NCBI RefSeq assembly: GCF_900099975.1
Contig: NZ_FNEI01000001.1
Location: 372,001 to 436,000 of the forward strand
Direction of reading: 5' to 3'
DNA length: 64,000 nucleotides
Source of the DNA: Arthrobacter cupressi
GTDB taxonomy: Bacteria; Actinomycetota; Actinomycetes; Actinomycetales; Micrococcaceae
Shown here: positions 45,485 through 54,134 of the stretch, piece by piece
How the letters are laid out: the number at the start of each line of letters is the position of its first letter
Position numbering within the stretch: the first letter of the stretch is position 1
Program-made: the position numbers and the translations under genes
Notes under the pieces: generated by a model
What the model saw: the letters and a program-made list of their open reading frames with translations, nothing else
Databases searched by the model: none
Told to the model about the DNA's origin: nothing

Positions 45485-46461
45485 GCGAAATTACGGCACA
45501 CGGCGAGAAGAAACTGGTCCTTGCCGCCGGGCGGGCGCACCCCGAGCTCGCGCAGGAAATCGCCAAGGAGCTGGAGACCGAGCTCCTGCCCATTGATGCC
45601 TACGACTTCGCCAACGGAGAGATTTACGTCCGCTCCGCCGAAAGCGTGCGCGGCACCGACGCCTTCGTGATCCAGGCGCACCCGGCACCGCTGAACAACT
45701 GGCTGATGGAACAGCTGATCATGATCGATTCGCTCAAGCGTGCCTCGGCCAAGCGGATCACCGTTGTTTCCCCGTTCTACCCCTACGCCCGCCAGGACAA
45801 GAAGGGCCGCGGCCGCGAGCCGATCTCCGCCCGCCTGGTGGCCGACCTTTACAAGACCGCCGGCGCGGACCGCATCATGTCGGTCGACCTGCACACCTCC
45901 CAGATCCAGGGCTTCTTCGACGGCCCCGTGGACCACCTGATGGCCATCCCGCTGCTGGCCGACTACATCCGCACCAAGGTCGAGGCCGACAACATCACCG
46001 TGGTTTCGCCGGACACCGGCCGCGTCCGCGTCGCCGAGCAGTGGGCCGAGCGCCTGGGCGGCGCCCCGCTGGCCTTCGTGCACAAGATGCGTGACCTCAC
46101 GGTGCCCAACCAGGCGGTGTCCAAGACCGTCGTCGGGCAGATCGAAGGCCGCACCTGCGTGCTCATCGACGACATGATCGACACCGGCGGAACCATCTCC
46201 GGCGCCGTGCAGGTGCTGAAGAACGCCGGCGCCAAGGACGTCATCATCGCCTGCACCCACGCCGTGTTCTCCGACCCCGCCGCGCAGCGCCTTGCCGAGT
46301 CCGGCGCCCGCGAAGTGGTGGTCACCAACACCCTGCCGATCCCGGCCGAGAAGCGCTTCCCGCAGCTGACCGTGCTGTCCATCGCGCCGCTGATCGCCCG
46401 CGCCATCCGCGAAGTGTTCGACGACGGTTCGGTCACCAGCCTCTTCGACGGCAAGGCCTGA
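45481..46461 (+). CDS. prs: Ribose-phosphate pyrophosphokinase
   Basis: Converts ribose 5-phosphate and ATP to PRPP for nucleotide, His and Trp synthesis and, in actinobacteria, for decaprenyl-phosphoribose. The 326-residue protein has SPFYPYARQDKKGRGREPISARLVA, the DLHTSQIQGFFDGPVDHL metal and phosphate region, the PRPP loop VLIDDMIDTGGTISGAV and ACTHAVFS. ATG overlaps the glmU stop (ATGA). A strong terminator follows. Confidence 0.97.
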   Translation: MSEITAHGEKKLVLAAGRAHPELAQEIAKELETELLPIDAYDFANGEIYVRSAESVRGTDAFVIQAHPAPLNNWLMEQLIMIDSLKRASAKRITVVSPFYPYARQDKKGRGREPISARLVADLYKTAGADRIMSVDLHTSQIQGFFDGPVDHLMAIPLLADYIRTKVEADNITVVSPDTGRVRVAEQWAERLGGAPLAFVHKMRDLTVPNQAVSKTVVGQIEGRTCVLIDDMIDTGGTISGAVQVLKNAGAKDVIIACTHAVFSDPAAQRLAESGAREVVVTNTLPIPAEKRFPQLTVLSIAPLIARAIREVFDDGSVTSLFDGKA

Positions 46462-46480
46462 GCCGCAGGCCCCAGCCGTT

Positions 46481-46520
46481 GAAGGACCCGCGGACTTGCT
46501 CCGCGGGTCCTTCCGTTTAA
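46481..46520 (+). terminator. Intrinsic terminator after prs
   Basis: A perfect 14-bp stem (GAAGGACCCGCGGA 46481-46494 with 46500-46513) with a 5-nt loop, followed by CGTTTAA, begins 19 bp after the prs stop. Confidence 0.85.
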
Positions 46521-46541
46521 GCCCGACGGCGGCGGGTCTGC

Positions 46542-46707
46542 TAGGATGGAACGTCACCTTGGCGAGGGGACTGCTTTCCTGCGGTCCCGTTATCGACTGG
46601 GTCCTGGGCTCCCAAGCCGGCCTTACGGCCGCCGGGCGGCCGGACGAGTCCCGCCGCCCACCTGGCCCGGCCACGCGCCGTCGGCCATCAAACAAGAGGA
46701 GCCTCTT
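46542..46707 (+). promoter_or_regulatory. rplY promoter and structured leader
   Basis: A -10-like TAGGAT (46542-46547) would give a leader of about 150 nt. It contains GGGAC/GTCCC (46567-46571 with 46584-46588), a GGCC-TTAC-GGCC hairpin (around 46620-46632) and several GC-rich complementary segments before the AGAGGAG ribosome site. Ribosomal-protein leaders are often regulatory; this one matches no class I can name. Confidence 0.4.
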
Positions 46708-47307
46708 ATGTCTGAGCAGAAGCTCGCAGCAGAACTGCGCACCGAATTCGGCAAGGGCTACGCCCGCCGCGCCCGCGCAGCCGGCCAGATCCCCGCCGTC
46801 ATCTACGGCCACGGCGCAGAGCCGCTGCACGTCAACCTTCCGGGCCGCGCCACCACCCTGGCCGTCCGCGTCTCCAACGCACTGCTGTCCCTGGACATCA
46901 ACGGCGAAGAGCACCTGGCCATCGTCAAGGACATCCAGCGCGACCCGATCAAGCAGATCATCGAGCACATCGACCTCCTGACCGTCCAGAAGGGCGAAAA
47001 GGTCACGGTTGACGTTCCCGTGCACGTTGTCGGCGAAGCCGCTTCCGGCGTTGTTGCCAACCAGGAAGCCACCACGGTTTCCCTCGAGGCCGAGGCCACC
47101 CACCTGCCCACCGCCATCGAGGTCAGCATCGAAGGCCGCGAAGCCGGTGCTCACGTCCACGCCTCCGACCTCGAACTGCCCAAGGGCGCTGCCCTGCTGA
47201 GCGACCCGGAGACCCTGGTTGTTAACCTCTCCGAAGCCGCTGCCCCGGCTGAGGAAGAGGCCGGCGAAGAAGCAGCTGCTAAGGAAGCCGCTCCCGCCGC
47301 CGAGTAG
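46708..47307 (+). CDS. rplY: 50S ribosomal protein L25 (Ctc/TL5 type)
   Basis: Binds 5S rRNA in the large subunit. The 199-residue long form combines an N-terminal L25 domain (LAAELRTEFGKGYARRARAAGQIPAVIYGHG, residues 5-36, to HIDLLTV at about 97) with the C-terminal TL5 beta domain (VPVHVVGEA...GVVANQEATTVSLEAEA). It ends with an acidic Ala/Glu tail typical of actinobacterial Ctc. ATG at 46708 has AGAGGAG 6 nt upstream. It lies between the prs terminator and pth, as in related genomes. Confidence 0.95.
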   Translation: MSEQKLAAELRTEFGKGYARRARAAGQIPAVIYGHGAEPLHVNLPGRATTLAVRVSNALLSLDINGEEHLAIVKDIQRDPIKQIIEHIDLLTVQKGEKVTVDVPVHVVGEAASGVVANQEATTVSLEAEATHLPTAIEVSIEGREAGAHVHASDLELPKGAALLSDPETLVVNLSEAAAPAEEEAGEEAAAKEAAPAAE

Positions 47308-47313
47308 TCCTTG

Positions 47314-47338
47314 CCGGCTCCCGGAAACGCGGAGCCGG
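47314..47338 (+). terminator. First hairpin after rplY
   Basis: CCGGCTCC (47314-47321) pairs with GGAGCCGG (47331-47338), a perfect 8-bp stem with a 9-nt loop and no T-tract. A stronger terminator follows at 47355. Confidence 0.5.
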
Positions 47339-47354
47339 GGCAGGAATGCCTTGG

Positions 47355-47395
47355 AAGTGGCCGGAACCCGCACGGGTCCCGGCCACTTTCTTTTT
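47355..47395 (+). terminator. Intrinsic terminator after rplY
   Basis: AAGTGGCCGG (47355-47364) pairs with CCGGCCACTT (47379-47388), with an inner ACCCG/CGGGT pairing, followed by TTTCTTTTT-like sequence. This is the best classical rho-independent terminator in the window. Confidence 0.9.
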
Positions 47396-47426
47396 CCTAC
47401 CACCCCCTGATTCCTAGGATGAGTCC

Positions 47427-48011
47427 ATGACAGAAACCTGGTTGGTCGTCGGCCTCGGCAACCCCGGCACCCAATACAGCAGCAACAGGCACAACGTGGG
47501 CCAGATGGTCCTCGACGAGCTCGCTTCCCGGATCGGGGGAGGCTTCAAGACCCACAAAGCCCGCGCCCAGGTGCTCGAAGGGCGGATCGGGATCGGCGGG
47601 CCCAAGCTCGTGCTCGCCAAGCCGATGTGCTACATGAACGTCTCCGGCGGCCCGGTCTCGGCGCTGACCAAGTTCTTCGGGATCGAAGCCGATCACGTCA
47701 TCGCCGTCCACGATGAAATCGACATTCCCTTTAACACCGTCAAGCTCAAGATCGGTGGCGGCGAAGGCGGCCACAACGGCCTGCGCGACATCTCCAAGGC
47801 CCTTGCCACGAAGGACTACCTCCGGGTCCGGGTCGGGGTCGGCCGGCCGCCGGGCAGGATGGACACCGCTGACTTCGTGCTGCGCGATTTCGCCACCGCG
47901 GAGAAGAAGGAACTGCCGTTCCTCCTCGATGAGGCAGCGGACGCCGTCGAGATGCTGGTTTCGAGCGGGCTACTGGCGGCCCAGCAGAAGTTCCACCCGG
48001 CCAAGAACTGA
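47427..48011 (+). CDS. pth: Peptidyl-tRNA hydrolase
   Basis: Recycles peptidyl-tRNAs released from stalled ribosomes. The 194-residue protein starts [28 protein letters not shown], with the catalytic His in NRHNVG, and continues with [11 protein letters not shown], the VHDEIDIPF Asp and [13 protein letters not shown]. In M. tuberculosis and many relatives, prs-rplY-pth is part of a conserved run; the regulators that follow here break that run. Confidence 0.96.
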   Translation: MTETWLVVGLGNPGTQYSSNRHNVGQMVLDELASRIGGGFKTHKARAQVLEGRIGIGGPKLVLAKPMCYMNVSGGPVSALTKFFGIEADHVIAVHDEIDIPFNTVKLKIGGGEGGHNGLRDISKALATKDYLRVRVGVGRPPGRMDTADFVLRDFATAEKKELPFLLDEAADAVEMLVSSGLLAAQQKFHPAKN

Positions 48012-48022
48012 TTTCCGGCACC

Positions 48023-48159
48023 GGAACTACTCGCTCTACTCGTTCTGTCAGTGCCTCCTTCCAGACTCTACTTACTTGGAAAAGGAGGTAGTACGCTACT
48101 CGTTAAGTGGCGTCCGGGCACCGTTCGGCCCCCGCCACCTGACATTGAAGGACAGATAG
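48023..48159 (+). promoter_or_regulatory. Upstream region of the LuxR pair with repeated CTACTCG motifs
   Basis: CTACTCG occurs three times (48027-48033, 48036-48042, 48096-48102), the first two as a 9-bp-spaced direct repeat. The last is part of an imperfect dyad with GAGGTAG. GGAAA (48078-48082) and CGTTA (48101-48105), 18 bp apart, resemble an ECF-sigma promoter. The ribosome site of the downstream gene is GAAGGACAG. Confidence 0.45.
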
Positions 48160-50901
48160 ATGTCAAGGGAGATGCAGCGCTGGGGCGATGCTTCGAAGGC
48201 ATTCGACCCTGGCAAGAAGGATGCCGGGACGGGCAGCCACATGCAGTGGTCCGTCGCGGCGCGGGGGCGCGAGATGGCGCGGGTCAAGGACGCCCTTGGC
48301 CGGCCTGAGGTACTCGGCGTTGTGATCACGGGCGCCCAGGGCGTGGGAAAGAGCTCCATGGGCCGCCTGGTGGTTTCGTCACTCGACAACGACCCCTACG
48401 TCATCCACTTGCGGAGCGCCTCCACGGGAGAAGGCGCTCCGTACAGCTGTTTTAGCTTCATGCTCGCCAGGCTGCCGCAGAAATACCTGGCGTCGCCCAC
48501 CGGAATCCTGCAGGGAATCACCTCGCTCATCCGGGAGGACGCCGGCGGACGCGACGTCATCCTGGTCCTGGACAACCCCGGCGGAACCGATGAAATGAGT
48601 ACCGGTGTACTCATGAACATCCTGCTGACAGGTGCAGCCCGGATCATCGCCATCGCCCAGCAGCCCAGCGACCTGCCCGTGGACTTCCACTGGTTCCTGC
48701 AGGAAGGCCGGCTGGCGGAGGTCCAGCTCGAGACCCTGGGCCATGAACAAACCGCCGAAGTCCTCGCCACCATGCTCGGCCACAGGATGACCGCCGCCCT
48801 CGTCAGCCGCCTGCATACCGCCTCCGGCGGCAACCCGCTCCTGCTGGAGTCGCTTGTCGCCGAGCAGCGCGCGGCCGGCAACCTGGTGCTGCTGAATTCG
48901 GTCTGGACCCTGCGCGGCGACCTCATGGTGGAAAGCGCCCACGGCCTGGAAGAAGTCGTCAGGGCACGGTGGGCCAAAGAAAGCCCCGAAGCCCGCGAGA
49001 TCGTCGAAATGCTGGCCTGCGCGCGCCAGGTGCCGCTTGGCCGGCTCGCGGCAGTTTACGACGCCAAGATCCTGGCCGACATGGAGGATTCCGGGCTCCT
49101 CGCCGTGGATGACACCCCGGAACGCTGGACGTCCCTGCGGCAGCAGTATGTGGCCGATATTGTGCGGTCGTGGTTGACAGTGCCCCGCCGCAGGCAGCTG
49201 CGGGCAACCCTGCTGGACGGGCGCGAACCCGATGCGGCCGATATGTCCGAACAGGAAGTCCTCAGCTATGCTGCCCTGTCCCAGGACGCCCAGGTGCCCC
49301 TCAGCCCTTCCCACGCCCTGGCGGCCGCCGGCGCGGCCGTCCGCCATTTCGACCCCATCTTTGCCCTGGACTGCGCCGAAGGAATCCGCCGGGACGATCC
49401 CCAGTGGGTGGCCGGGCAATGCCGGAAGGCCGAGGCCCTGATCCTGATGGCCGAATACGACAAGGCCCTCACGGTGGTCGAGGACGTCGCCCCGGAACAG
49501 ATCGATGCTTTGCCCGCCCGCGGGCTGGCTGCGTACTTCGCCGCCCGCGGAAACGCCATGCGCTGGGCGCACGGCGGGGCAGAGGAGGCAGCGGCCGTCA
49601 TGAAGGAAGCACGGGAACGCCTGGCCGCGATCCGGGACCGTGCGTCCGATGGCCCGGCCGTCCAGGAGGAACTCGCAGCGGCCGAACGCCGGCTGGACTT
49701 GGAGGAATTCGTCCACGCCGCCTACCTCGGAAACTACAAGGACGTCATCGAGGCCCTGGAAACCGCCTCGGCGGACCAGGACCCATCCCACCTTGAGCAC
49801 AGCCTGGCCTGCGCGGTCATCCTCATCGAGGCCTACTCAGTCACGGGGCGGGAAACGGATGCGCTGCGGCTGGTCGACTTCGTCGGCCAGCGGATGGAGG
49901 CCCTTCCCGAAACGCACGGGCTGCGCAACTACTTCCGCCTGACGGCCTTCTGCGCGAACCTGCTGGCGGGCCAGTGGCGCAGTTGCCTTCGCATGCTGGG
50001 CTCCGGGCCCCTCGCGTCGCCGTCGGAACTGCAGTACCGGGGCGCGGCATTGGAACTCGCCGTCGGACTGGCGAATCTCTTCGCCGGCCGCGGAGCCAAA
50101 GCCCTGGATTTCCTGCTTCCCGCAGTTGCCCAGCTGGAGCACCGCTCCGTGATGGGACTGCTGCAGCTTGCCTATGCGGCCACCGCCTTCGCGTACGCCC
50201 AGCTGGGTGACTCGCCGAATGCTTACAGCTACCTGGCGATGGAGAACGACGCCGGAAAGTCCGGATCGTTCCTGTCGGACCGGGGCCGGGAGTTCTGCTC
50301 CGACATGGCAAGGCGCTGGCTGGGCGAACCCGAAGCCCGGGAGCGGCTGATCACCGCGGCCCGTGAGGATCTCGCCCATGGCCGCTACACCACCGCCGGA
50401 CTGAACGTGGTGGGCGCAACAGTCAACGGCCGGGACGAAGACTTCCGGTTGATGGAGGAAATCGCCGGGCACAGGCAAGGCCCGCTCGCGCGGCTGTCGG
50501 CCCTGCTGGCGAAGGGCTGCCTGGCCCACAGCCCCCGGATCATGATGGAAGCCGCGGACCTCGCCGTGAGCCTGGAACTGGATGCGATGGAGGCGCGTTG
50601 CGTCGCCCTCGCCCTGGACTACTCCCGGTCCGTTTCAGACCACACCACGCTGCGCCAGGCACAGGCCAGGCTGGACAGGCTTTCCCAGCTGCTGGTTGAA
50701 CTGCCTGTCGTACCGCAGGGCAATGCGCCCCTGCTCACCGAACGGGAGCGGCAGATTGCCAGGATGGCCGGCCACGGTGTGTCCAACCGGGACATCGCCA
50801 AGGACATCGGAGTCTCCGTCCGTACCGTTGAAGGCCATCTCTACCAGGTTTTTGCCAAGCTGAGTGTGTCCTCGCGACGTGATCTGCTTGGCCTCATTTA
50901 A
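48160..50901 (+). CDS. Large ATPase LuxR-family regulator, first of a tandem pair
   Basis: A 913-residue regulator of the LAL/MalT-like architecture. The N-terminal STAND-type ATPase has Walker A GAQGVGKSS (about residues 58-66), a Walker B-like ILVLDNPGG in which the usual second acidic residue is Asn, and the GGNPLLLESL motif. A long helical, TPR-like middle (about 380-820) precedes a C-terminal LuxR helix-turn-helix (LTERERQIARMAGHGVSNRD, VRTVEGHLYQVFAKL). The weak Walker B suggests slow or absent ATP hydrolysis. It overlaps the start assigned to the second regulator. Together they sit just before a glycan operon and probably control it. Confidence 0.88.
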   Translation: MSREMQRWGDASKAFDPGKKDAGTGSHMQWSVAARGREMARVKDALGRPEVLGVVITGAQGVGKSSMGRLVVSSLDNDPYVIHLRSASTGEGAPYSCFSFMLARLPQKYLASPTGILQGITSLIREDAGGRDVILVLDNPGGTDEMSTGVLMNILLTGAARIIAIAQQPSDLPVDFHWFLQEGRLAEVQLETLGHEQTAEVLATMLGHRMTAALVSRLHTASGGNPLLLESLVAEQRAAGNLVLLNSVWTLRGDLMVESAHGLEEVVRARWAKESPEAREIVEMLACARQVPLGRLAAVYDAKILADMEDSGLLAVDDTPERWTSLRQQYVADIVRSWLTVPRRRQLRATLLDGREPDAADMSEQEVLSYAALSQDAQVPLSPSHALAAAGAAVRHFDPIFALDCAEGIRRDDPQWVAGQCRKAEALILMAEYDKALTVVEDVAPEQIDALPARGLAAYFAARGNAMRWAHGGAEEAAAVMKEARERLAAIRDRASDGPAVQEELAAAERRLDLEEFVHAAYLGNYKDVIEALETASADQDPSHLEHSLACAVILIEAYSVTGRETDALRLVDFVGQRMEALPETHGLRNYFRLTAFCANLLAGQWRSCLRMLGSGPLASPSELQYRGAALELAVGLANLFAGRGAKALDFLLPAVAQLEHRSVMGLLQLAYAATAFAYAQLGDSPNAYSYLAMENDAGKSGSFLSDRGREFCSDMARRWLGEPEARERLITAAREDLAHGRYTTAGLNVVGATVNGRDEDFRLMEEIAGHRQGPLARLSALLAKGCLAHSPRIMMEAADLAVSLELDAMEARCVALALDYSRSVSDHTTLRQAQARLDRLSQLLVELPVVPQGNAPLLTERERQIARMAGHGVSNRDIAKDIGVSVRTVEGHLYQVFAKLSVSSRRDLLGLI

Positions 50902-53596
50902 CAGGAGCAGCGAAGGCCCGGGCGGCCTCGCCGACGTCAACCCGGTACGGACCCGGCCCCTCGTCGGCCGGGCCCACGAACTTGACCTGGCAACCCAGGC
51001 CCTGCGCAGCGGGTCCACCGCGGCGGTGCTCCTCGTAGCCGAGGCCGGGGCAGGGAAGTCCACCCTGGCCGAGGCGATCGCCGCGGCGTTGTCCGAAGAA
51101 TTCATCGTCATGCGGGTACATGGCAGCCCGTCCCTGTCCAACGTTCCCTACGGCGTGCTGGCGCCCTACCTCGTGGACCTTCCGGAAGATCCAACGAGCT
51201 CCCACATTGCCATCCTCCGCGCGTTCTGGGCGCAGTTCGAACGCCTCCGCGAAGGCCGCAAGCAGCCGCTGCTCCTGCTGGTGGACGACGCCCACGAACT
51301 GGACGAGGCCACCGCGAACGTGATCGTGGACCTGATCACAGCGAACTGGGCGAAAGTGGTGGCCTCGGCGCGCCCCCGCCCGGGCCTGCCGGCCCCCATG
51401 ATGCAGCTTTGGTACGACAGCATGGCCGAACGCATCGACCTGGGGCACTTGGGGCGGGACGACGTCGGCGAAGTCTGCGAGAACCTGCTCGGCGCGCCCG
51501 TCCTGGCCAGCACGGTCCAGTTCCTGTGGGCGGCCTGCGAAGGAAACCCGTTGCTGCTTACCTGCCTTGTGGAGGACGCCCGCGCGGCCGGGATCCTGGC
51601 CAAGCGCAACGGGGTCTGGATCCTGAACGGCGCACTCGCAACCGACGGCCCGGCCCTGACCGGATTCGTGCGGAACCAGCTGCTGCGCAGAACGCCCCAG
51701 GAACGGGACGCCCTGACGATGATCGCCCTCGCCGAACCCGTCAGCATGGAGGCGCTGGAGGAGGACTTCGGGGTCGACCTGCTGCAGAACCTCGTGGAGA
51801 ACCAGCTCCTGGCCGCCTCGGGCGGGGGAGACATGCTCCGGCTCCGGCACCCCATCTACGCCGAAGCCATCCGGAGCATGGTCTCGGCGTCCCGGAGCCT
51901 GCAACTGCACCAGCAATTGGCTTGGCGCCTGGAACAACACCCGAGCTCGGACGCGGCACTGCTGCGGCGGGTGACCTGGTCCCTGGAATCCGGCGTGAAG
52001 GTTCCGGAGCGGCAGCTGCTCCGGGCCTCGGTGCACGCGGCCCGGACGTTCCAGAACGATGCCGCGATCTCCCTCGCCACGCTGCTGGCGGAAGGCCCGG
52101 CCAGGGCCCACGCCCAGTTGGCCGCCTCCCGGGCGCACTTCAATGCCGGCCGCTATGCCGAAGCGGGCAAGGCCTATGCCGAAGCAGCCAAGGCCCTCTC
52201 GGAACCGGTCCGCGCCCCGGAGAACGGCAAGTCCAGCAGGCGGAAGTGGACCGGGGGCGCCGCGCTGCTGCATTCCCTGTTGGACCACGTCCTGGAATCA
52301 AGCAACGGCACCGGCAAGGGTTCCGGCCTGGCGCCGCAGGAGCGGGAGGCCGGGGAGGTGATGGCGAAGCTGCTGTCCCTGGACCTCGCCGGGGATTTCG
52401 AGGGCCTGGCGGGCCTGCTTGAAGCCCCCGAAACCGCCGCGGCGGTGCCCGACGACGGCGGCCCGGCACGGGCCTTCCTGCTCGCCCTGCGTGCCGATGT
52501 CCTGCGTGCCGGCGGTGATCCGGTACAGGCCCACGGCCTCGCGCAACAGGCTGCAGCCTACGCGGACATGGATCCGGAGGAACTGTTCTTCTATCCCGAG
52601 TTCGTGCTGTACCGGAAGGTCGCGGCGGCCCTGGACGCCGGCGACTGGCTCGGCGCGGAGGAGTACCTGGCCGCCTACGAGGCGGAGTCCGGTGCCGGGC
52701 TGATGACGTTCGGCGGCACCGTCCAATATTTCCGGGGATTGTCCCGGCTCCGCCAGGGGCACCACGGCGAAGCATTCAAGGTGCTGCGTCCCGCCGTCGA
52801 GATGCTTCGGCTGAATGACCCGCAGCAACTCCTTGAGCCGGCAACCGCGATGGCAGCCTACGCCGGCGTCCGCTCCGGTGAGACGGGCAGCGCGCGGGCC
52901 ATGCTCGAAGGCTTCGGCGACCCGGCCAGGGGCGGGAGCGGCCCGGACGCCCTCCTCGCCCCGGTCTTCGCCGCTGCCGCGAAGGAAGCCCTGGACCGTG
53001 ACGGCGCGGGAATCCAAAGCCTCCAGAACCTCGTGGTGGGGGAGTGCGGAAGGCTGCCGGCCGGCGTCGAACTCCAGGCATTGTCCCTGTGGCTGGAACT
53101 TGGCAGCGCGGCCGCCGCGCAGCGCACCGTGGAACACGGCGGCACGATGAGCGGCGCGTGGGCATCGGCCTGGACCCGCTTCGCCACGGCCCGCGGAAGC
53201 AAGGACGTGCGGACTGTGCTGTCCTCCGGGGATTACCTGCGGGCGCTTGGCCAGATGCGGCTCGCCCGCGACTGCTACTCGCTGGCCTTGTCCCTGTCCG
53301 AAAGCAGCGGGGACCGGGCGGCGGCGAGGCAGGCGGCGGCCGGCAAGGAAGCGTGTGACCACGCCCTGGGGGAGAAGAAGAGCACGCCCGCGGCGGAGGC
53401 GCCCAACCCGGGTACCGTCCAGCTGACGCGCCGCGAGCGGGACATCATCGCCCTGGCGGCATCGGGCCTGAGCGACCGGCAGATCGCGGACAAGCTGATG
53501 GTGTCCGTGCGCACTGTGGAGGGCCACTTGTACCGCAGCTACGCCAAGCTGGGCATCCGGAGCCGCGAGGAACTGTCCGCGGCAGGCAACCTCTAG
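50864..53596 (+). CDS. Large ATPase LuxR-family regulator, second of a tandem pair
   Basis: A 910-residue protein with the same architecture as its neighbour but a canonical ATPase: Walker A AEAGAGKST, Walker B LLLLVDDAHELDEAT, and CEGNPLLLTCL. Helical repeats rich in Ala/Gly occupy about 350-820. The C-terminal helix-turn-helix is LTRRERDIIALAASGLSDRQ with VRTVEGHLYRSYAKLG. The start is doubtful: no ATG/GTG/TTG with a ribosome site exists near the previous stop; GTG at 50864 overlaps the previous gene by 38 bp, and GTG 50879 and TTG 50888 are alternatives. Expression is probably coupled to the first gene. Confidence 0.87.
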   Translation: MCPRDVICLASFNRSSEGPGGLADVNPVRTRPLVGRAHELDLATQALRSGSTAAVLLVAEAGAGKSTLAEAIAAALSEEFIVMRVHGSPSLSNVPYGVLAPYLVDLPEDPTSSHIAILRAFWAQFERLREGRKQPLLLLVDDAHELDEATANVIVDLITANWAKVVASARPRPGLPAPMMQLWYDSMAERIDLGHLGRDDVGEVCENLLGAPVLASTVQFLWAACEGNPLLLTCLVEDARAAGILAKRNGVWILNGALATDGPALTGFVRNQLLRRTPQERDALTMIALAEPVSMEALEEDFGVDLLQNLVENQLLAASGGGDMLRLRHPIYAEAIRSMVSASRSLQLHQQLAWRLEQHPSSDAALLRRVTWSLESGVKVPERQLLRASVHAARTFQNDAAISLATLLAEGPARAHAQLAASRAHFNAGRYAEAGKAYAEAAKALSEPVRAPENGKSSRRKWTGGAALLHSLLDHVLESSNGTGKGSGLAPQEREAGEVMAKLLSLDLAGDFEGLAGLLEAPETAAAVPDDGGPARAFLLALRADVLRAGGDPVQAHGLAQQAAAYADMDPEELFFYPEFVLYRKVAAALDAGDWLGAEEYLAAYEAESGAGLMTFGGTVQYFRGLSRLRQGHHGEAFKVLRPAVEMLRLNDPQQLLEPATAMAAYAGVRSGETGSARAMLEGFGDPARGGSGPDALLAPVFAAAAKEALDRDGAGIQSLQNLVVGECGRLPAGVELQALSLWLELGSAAAAQRTVEHGGTMSGAWASAWTRFATARGSKDVRTVLSSGDYLRALGQMRLARDCYSLALSLSESSGDRAAARQAAAGKEACDHALGEKKSTPAAEAPNPGTVQLTRRERDIIALAASGLSDRQIADKLMVSVRTVEGHLYRSYAKLGIRSREELSAAGNL

Positions 53597-53601
53597 CCAG
53601 A

Positions 53602-53771
53602 TACTCAGCCTCCCTGAGACCTGAACTGAGTACTTGCAGAGCACCCGAGTGGTTATTCAAGTGAATTGACTAATTGGAGCGAGTACAGCCAAGTAATGCT
53701 CCTTCCATCCCGCCCTGAACTGAGTACCTGAGCCACATTCCGGGTGCCGCAGGCCCTTCGAAGTCGAGTAG
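53602..53771 (+). promoter_or_regulatory. Gene-free region with repeated GAGTAC/TACTC motifs
   Basis: CCTGAACTGAGTAC occurs twice (53620-53633 and 53714-53727), with TACTCA at 53602-53607, CGAGTAC at 53680-53686 and CGAGTAG at 53765-53771. TTGACT (53666-53671) is a possible -35. These resemble, on the opposite strand, the CTACTCG motifs before the regulator pair. The rest of the 538-bp gap 53597-54134 holds no convincing gene; a 109-codon frame at 53744-54073 has no family features. Confidence 0.45.
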
Positions 53772-53965
53772 TGGCTACGGATGTGCCGGGCCGCGCCAAA
53801 CGGTTGACTGAATTCCAGCCACTGGAAAACAGCCAAAGGGTCTCACGATGCGCCAGCTACCAGCTCGACTCGACGATCATGTGTCGCCGAACACCGTGCT
53901 GGAAGCATTGGCGCTCCCAGGGGTTACGCACCGGAGTTTGCGGTGCGCTGACGATGGGGGGCAGC

Positions 53966-54006
53966 CGGCCGGAGTGTCCGGCCGGGTGTCCGGTTCATCG
54001 TATACT
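53966..54006 (+). promoter_or_regulatory. Dyad and -10 before the glycan operon
   Basis: CGGCCGGA-GTG-TCCGGCCG (53966-53984) is a perfect 8-bp inverted repeat located 16 bp upstream of a good -10 hexamer, TATACT (54001-54006). No -35 is recognisable, which suggests an activator-dependent promoter with the dyad as a binding site. Confidence 0.4.
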
Positions 54007-54022
54007 TCCGGTTTTCACTGGC

Positions 54023-54131
54023 GCCGCCGGCCTGGGTCTGGCGGCACCCCAAAGACGGAGCCGGCGGCGTTAGAGTCTTCTGAGACCAAGGCTCTACCCC
54101 CAGCCGCCGCCGGCTCCCTGAACTTGGTCTC
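54023..54131 (+). ncRNA. Leader with mutually exclusive helices before the glycan operon
   Basis: Segment 1 (GCCGCCGGC, 54023-54031) and segment 3 (54105-54117) can each pair with segment 2 (GGAGCCGGCGGCG, 54057-54069); the 2-3 helix is a perfect 13 bp. Between them GAGACCAAG (54082-54090) can pair with CTTGGTCTC (54123-54131), which ends 3 nt before the ATG at 54135, interleaving with the 2-3 helix. The layout resembles an attenuator or translational switch. Confidence 0.5.
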
Positions 54132-54134
54132 GGC

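Noticed and set aside
45172..47403. 743-codon minus-strand frame
   Set aside because: Shadow of prs and rplY.
48051..48308. 85-codon frame before the first LuxR gene
   Set aside because: Overlaps the regulator in another frame, with no ribosome site; AAAGGAGG at 48081 has no start codon at a suitable distance.
53744..54073. 109-codon plus-strand frame before the glycan operon
   Set aside because: No ribosome site, no family features, and it overlaps the dyad, -10 and structured leader.
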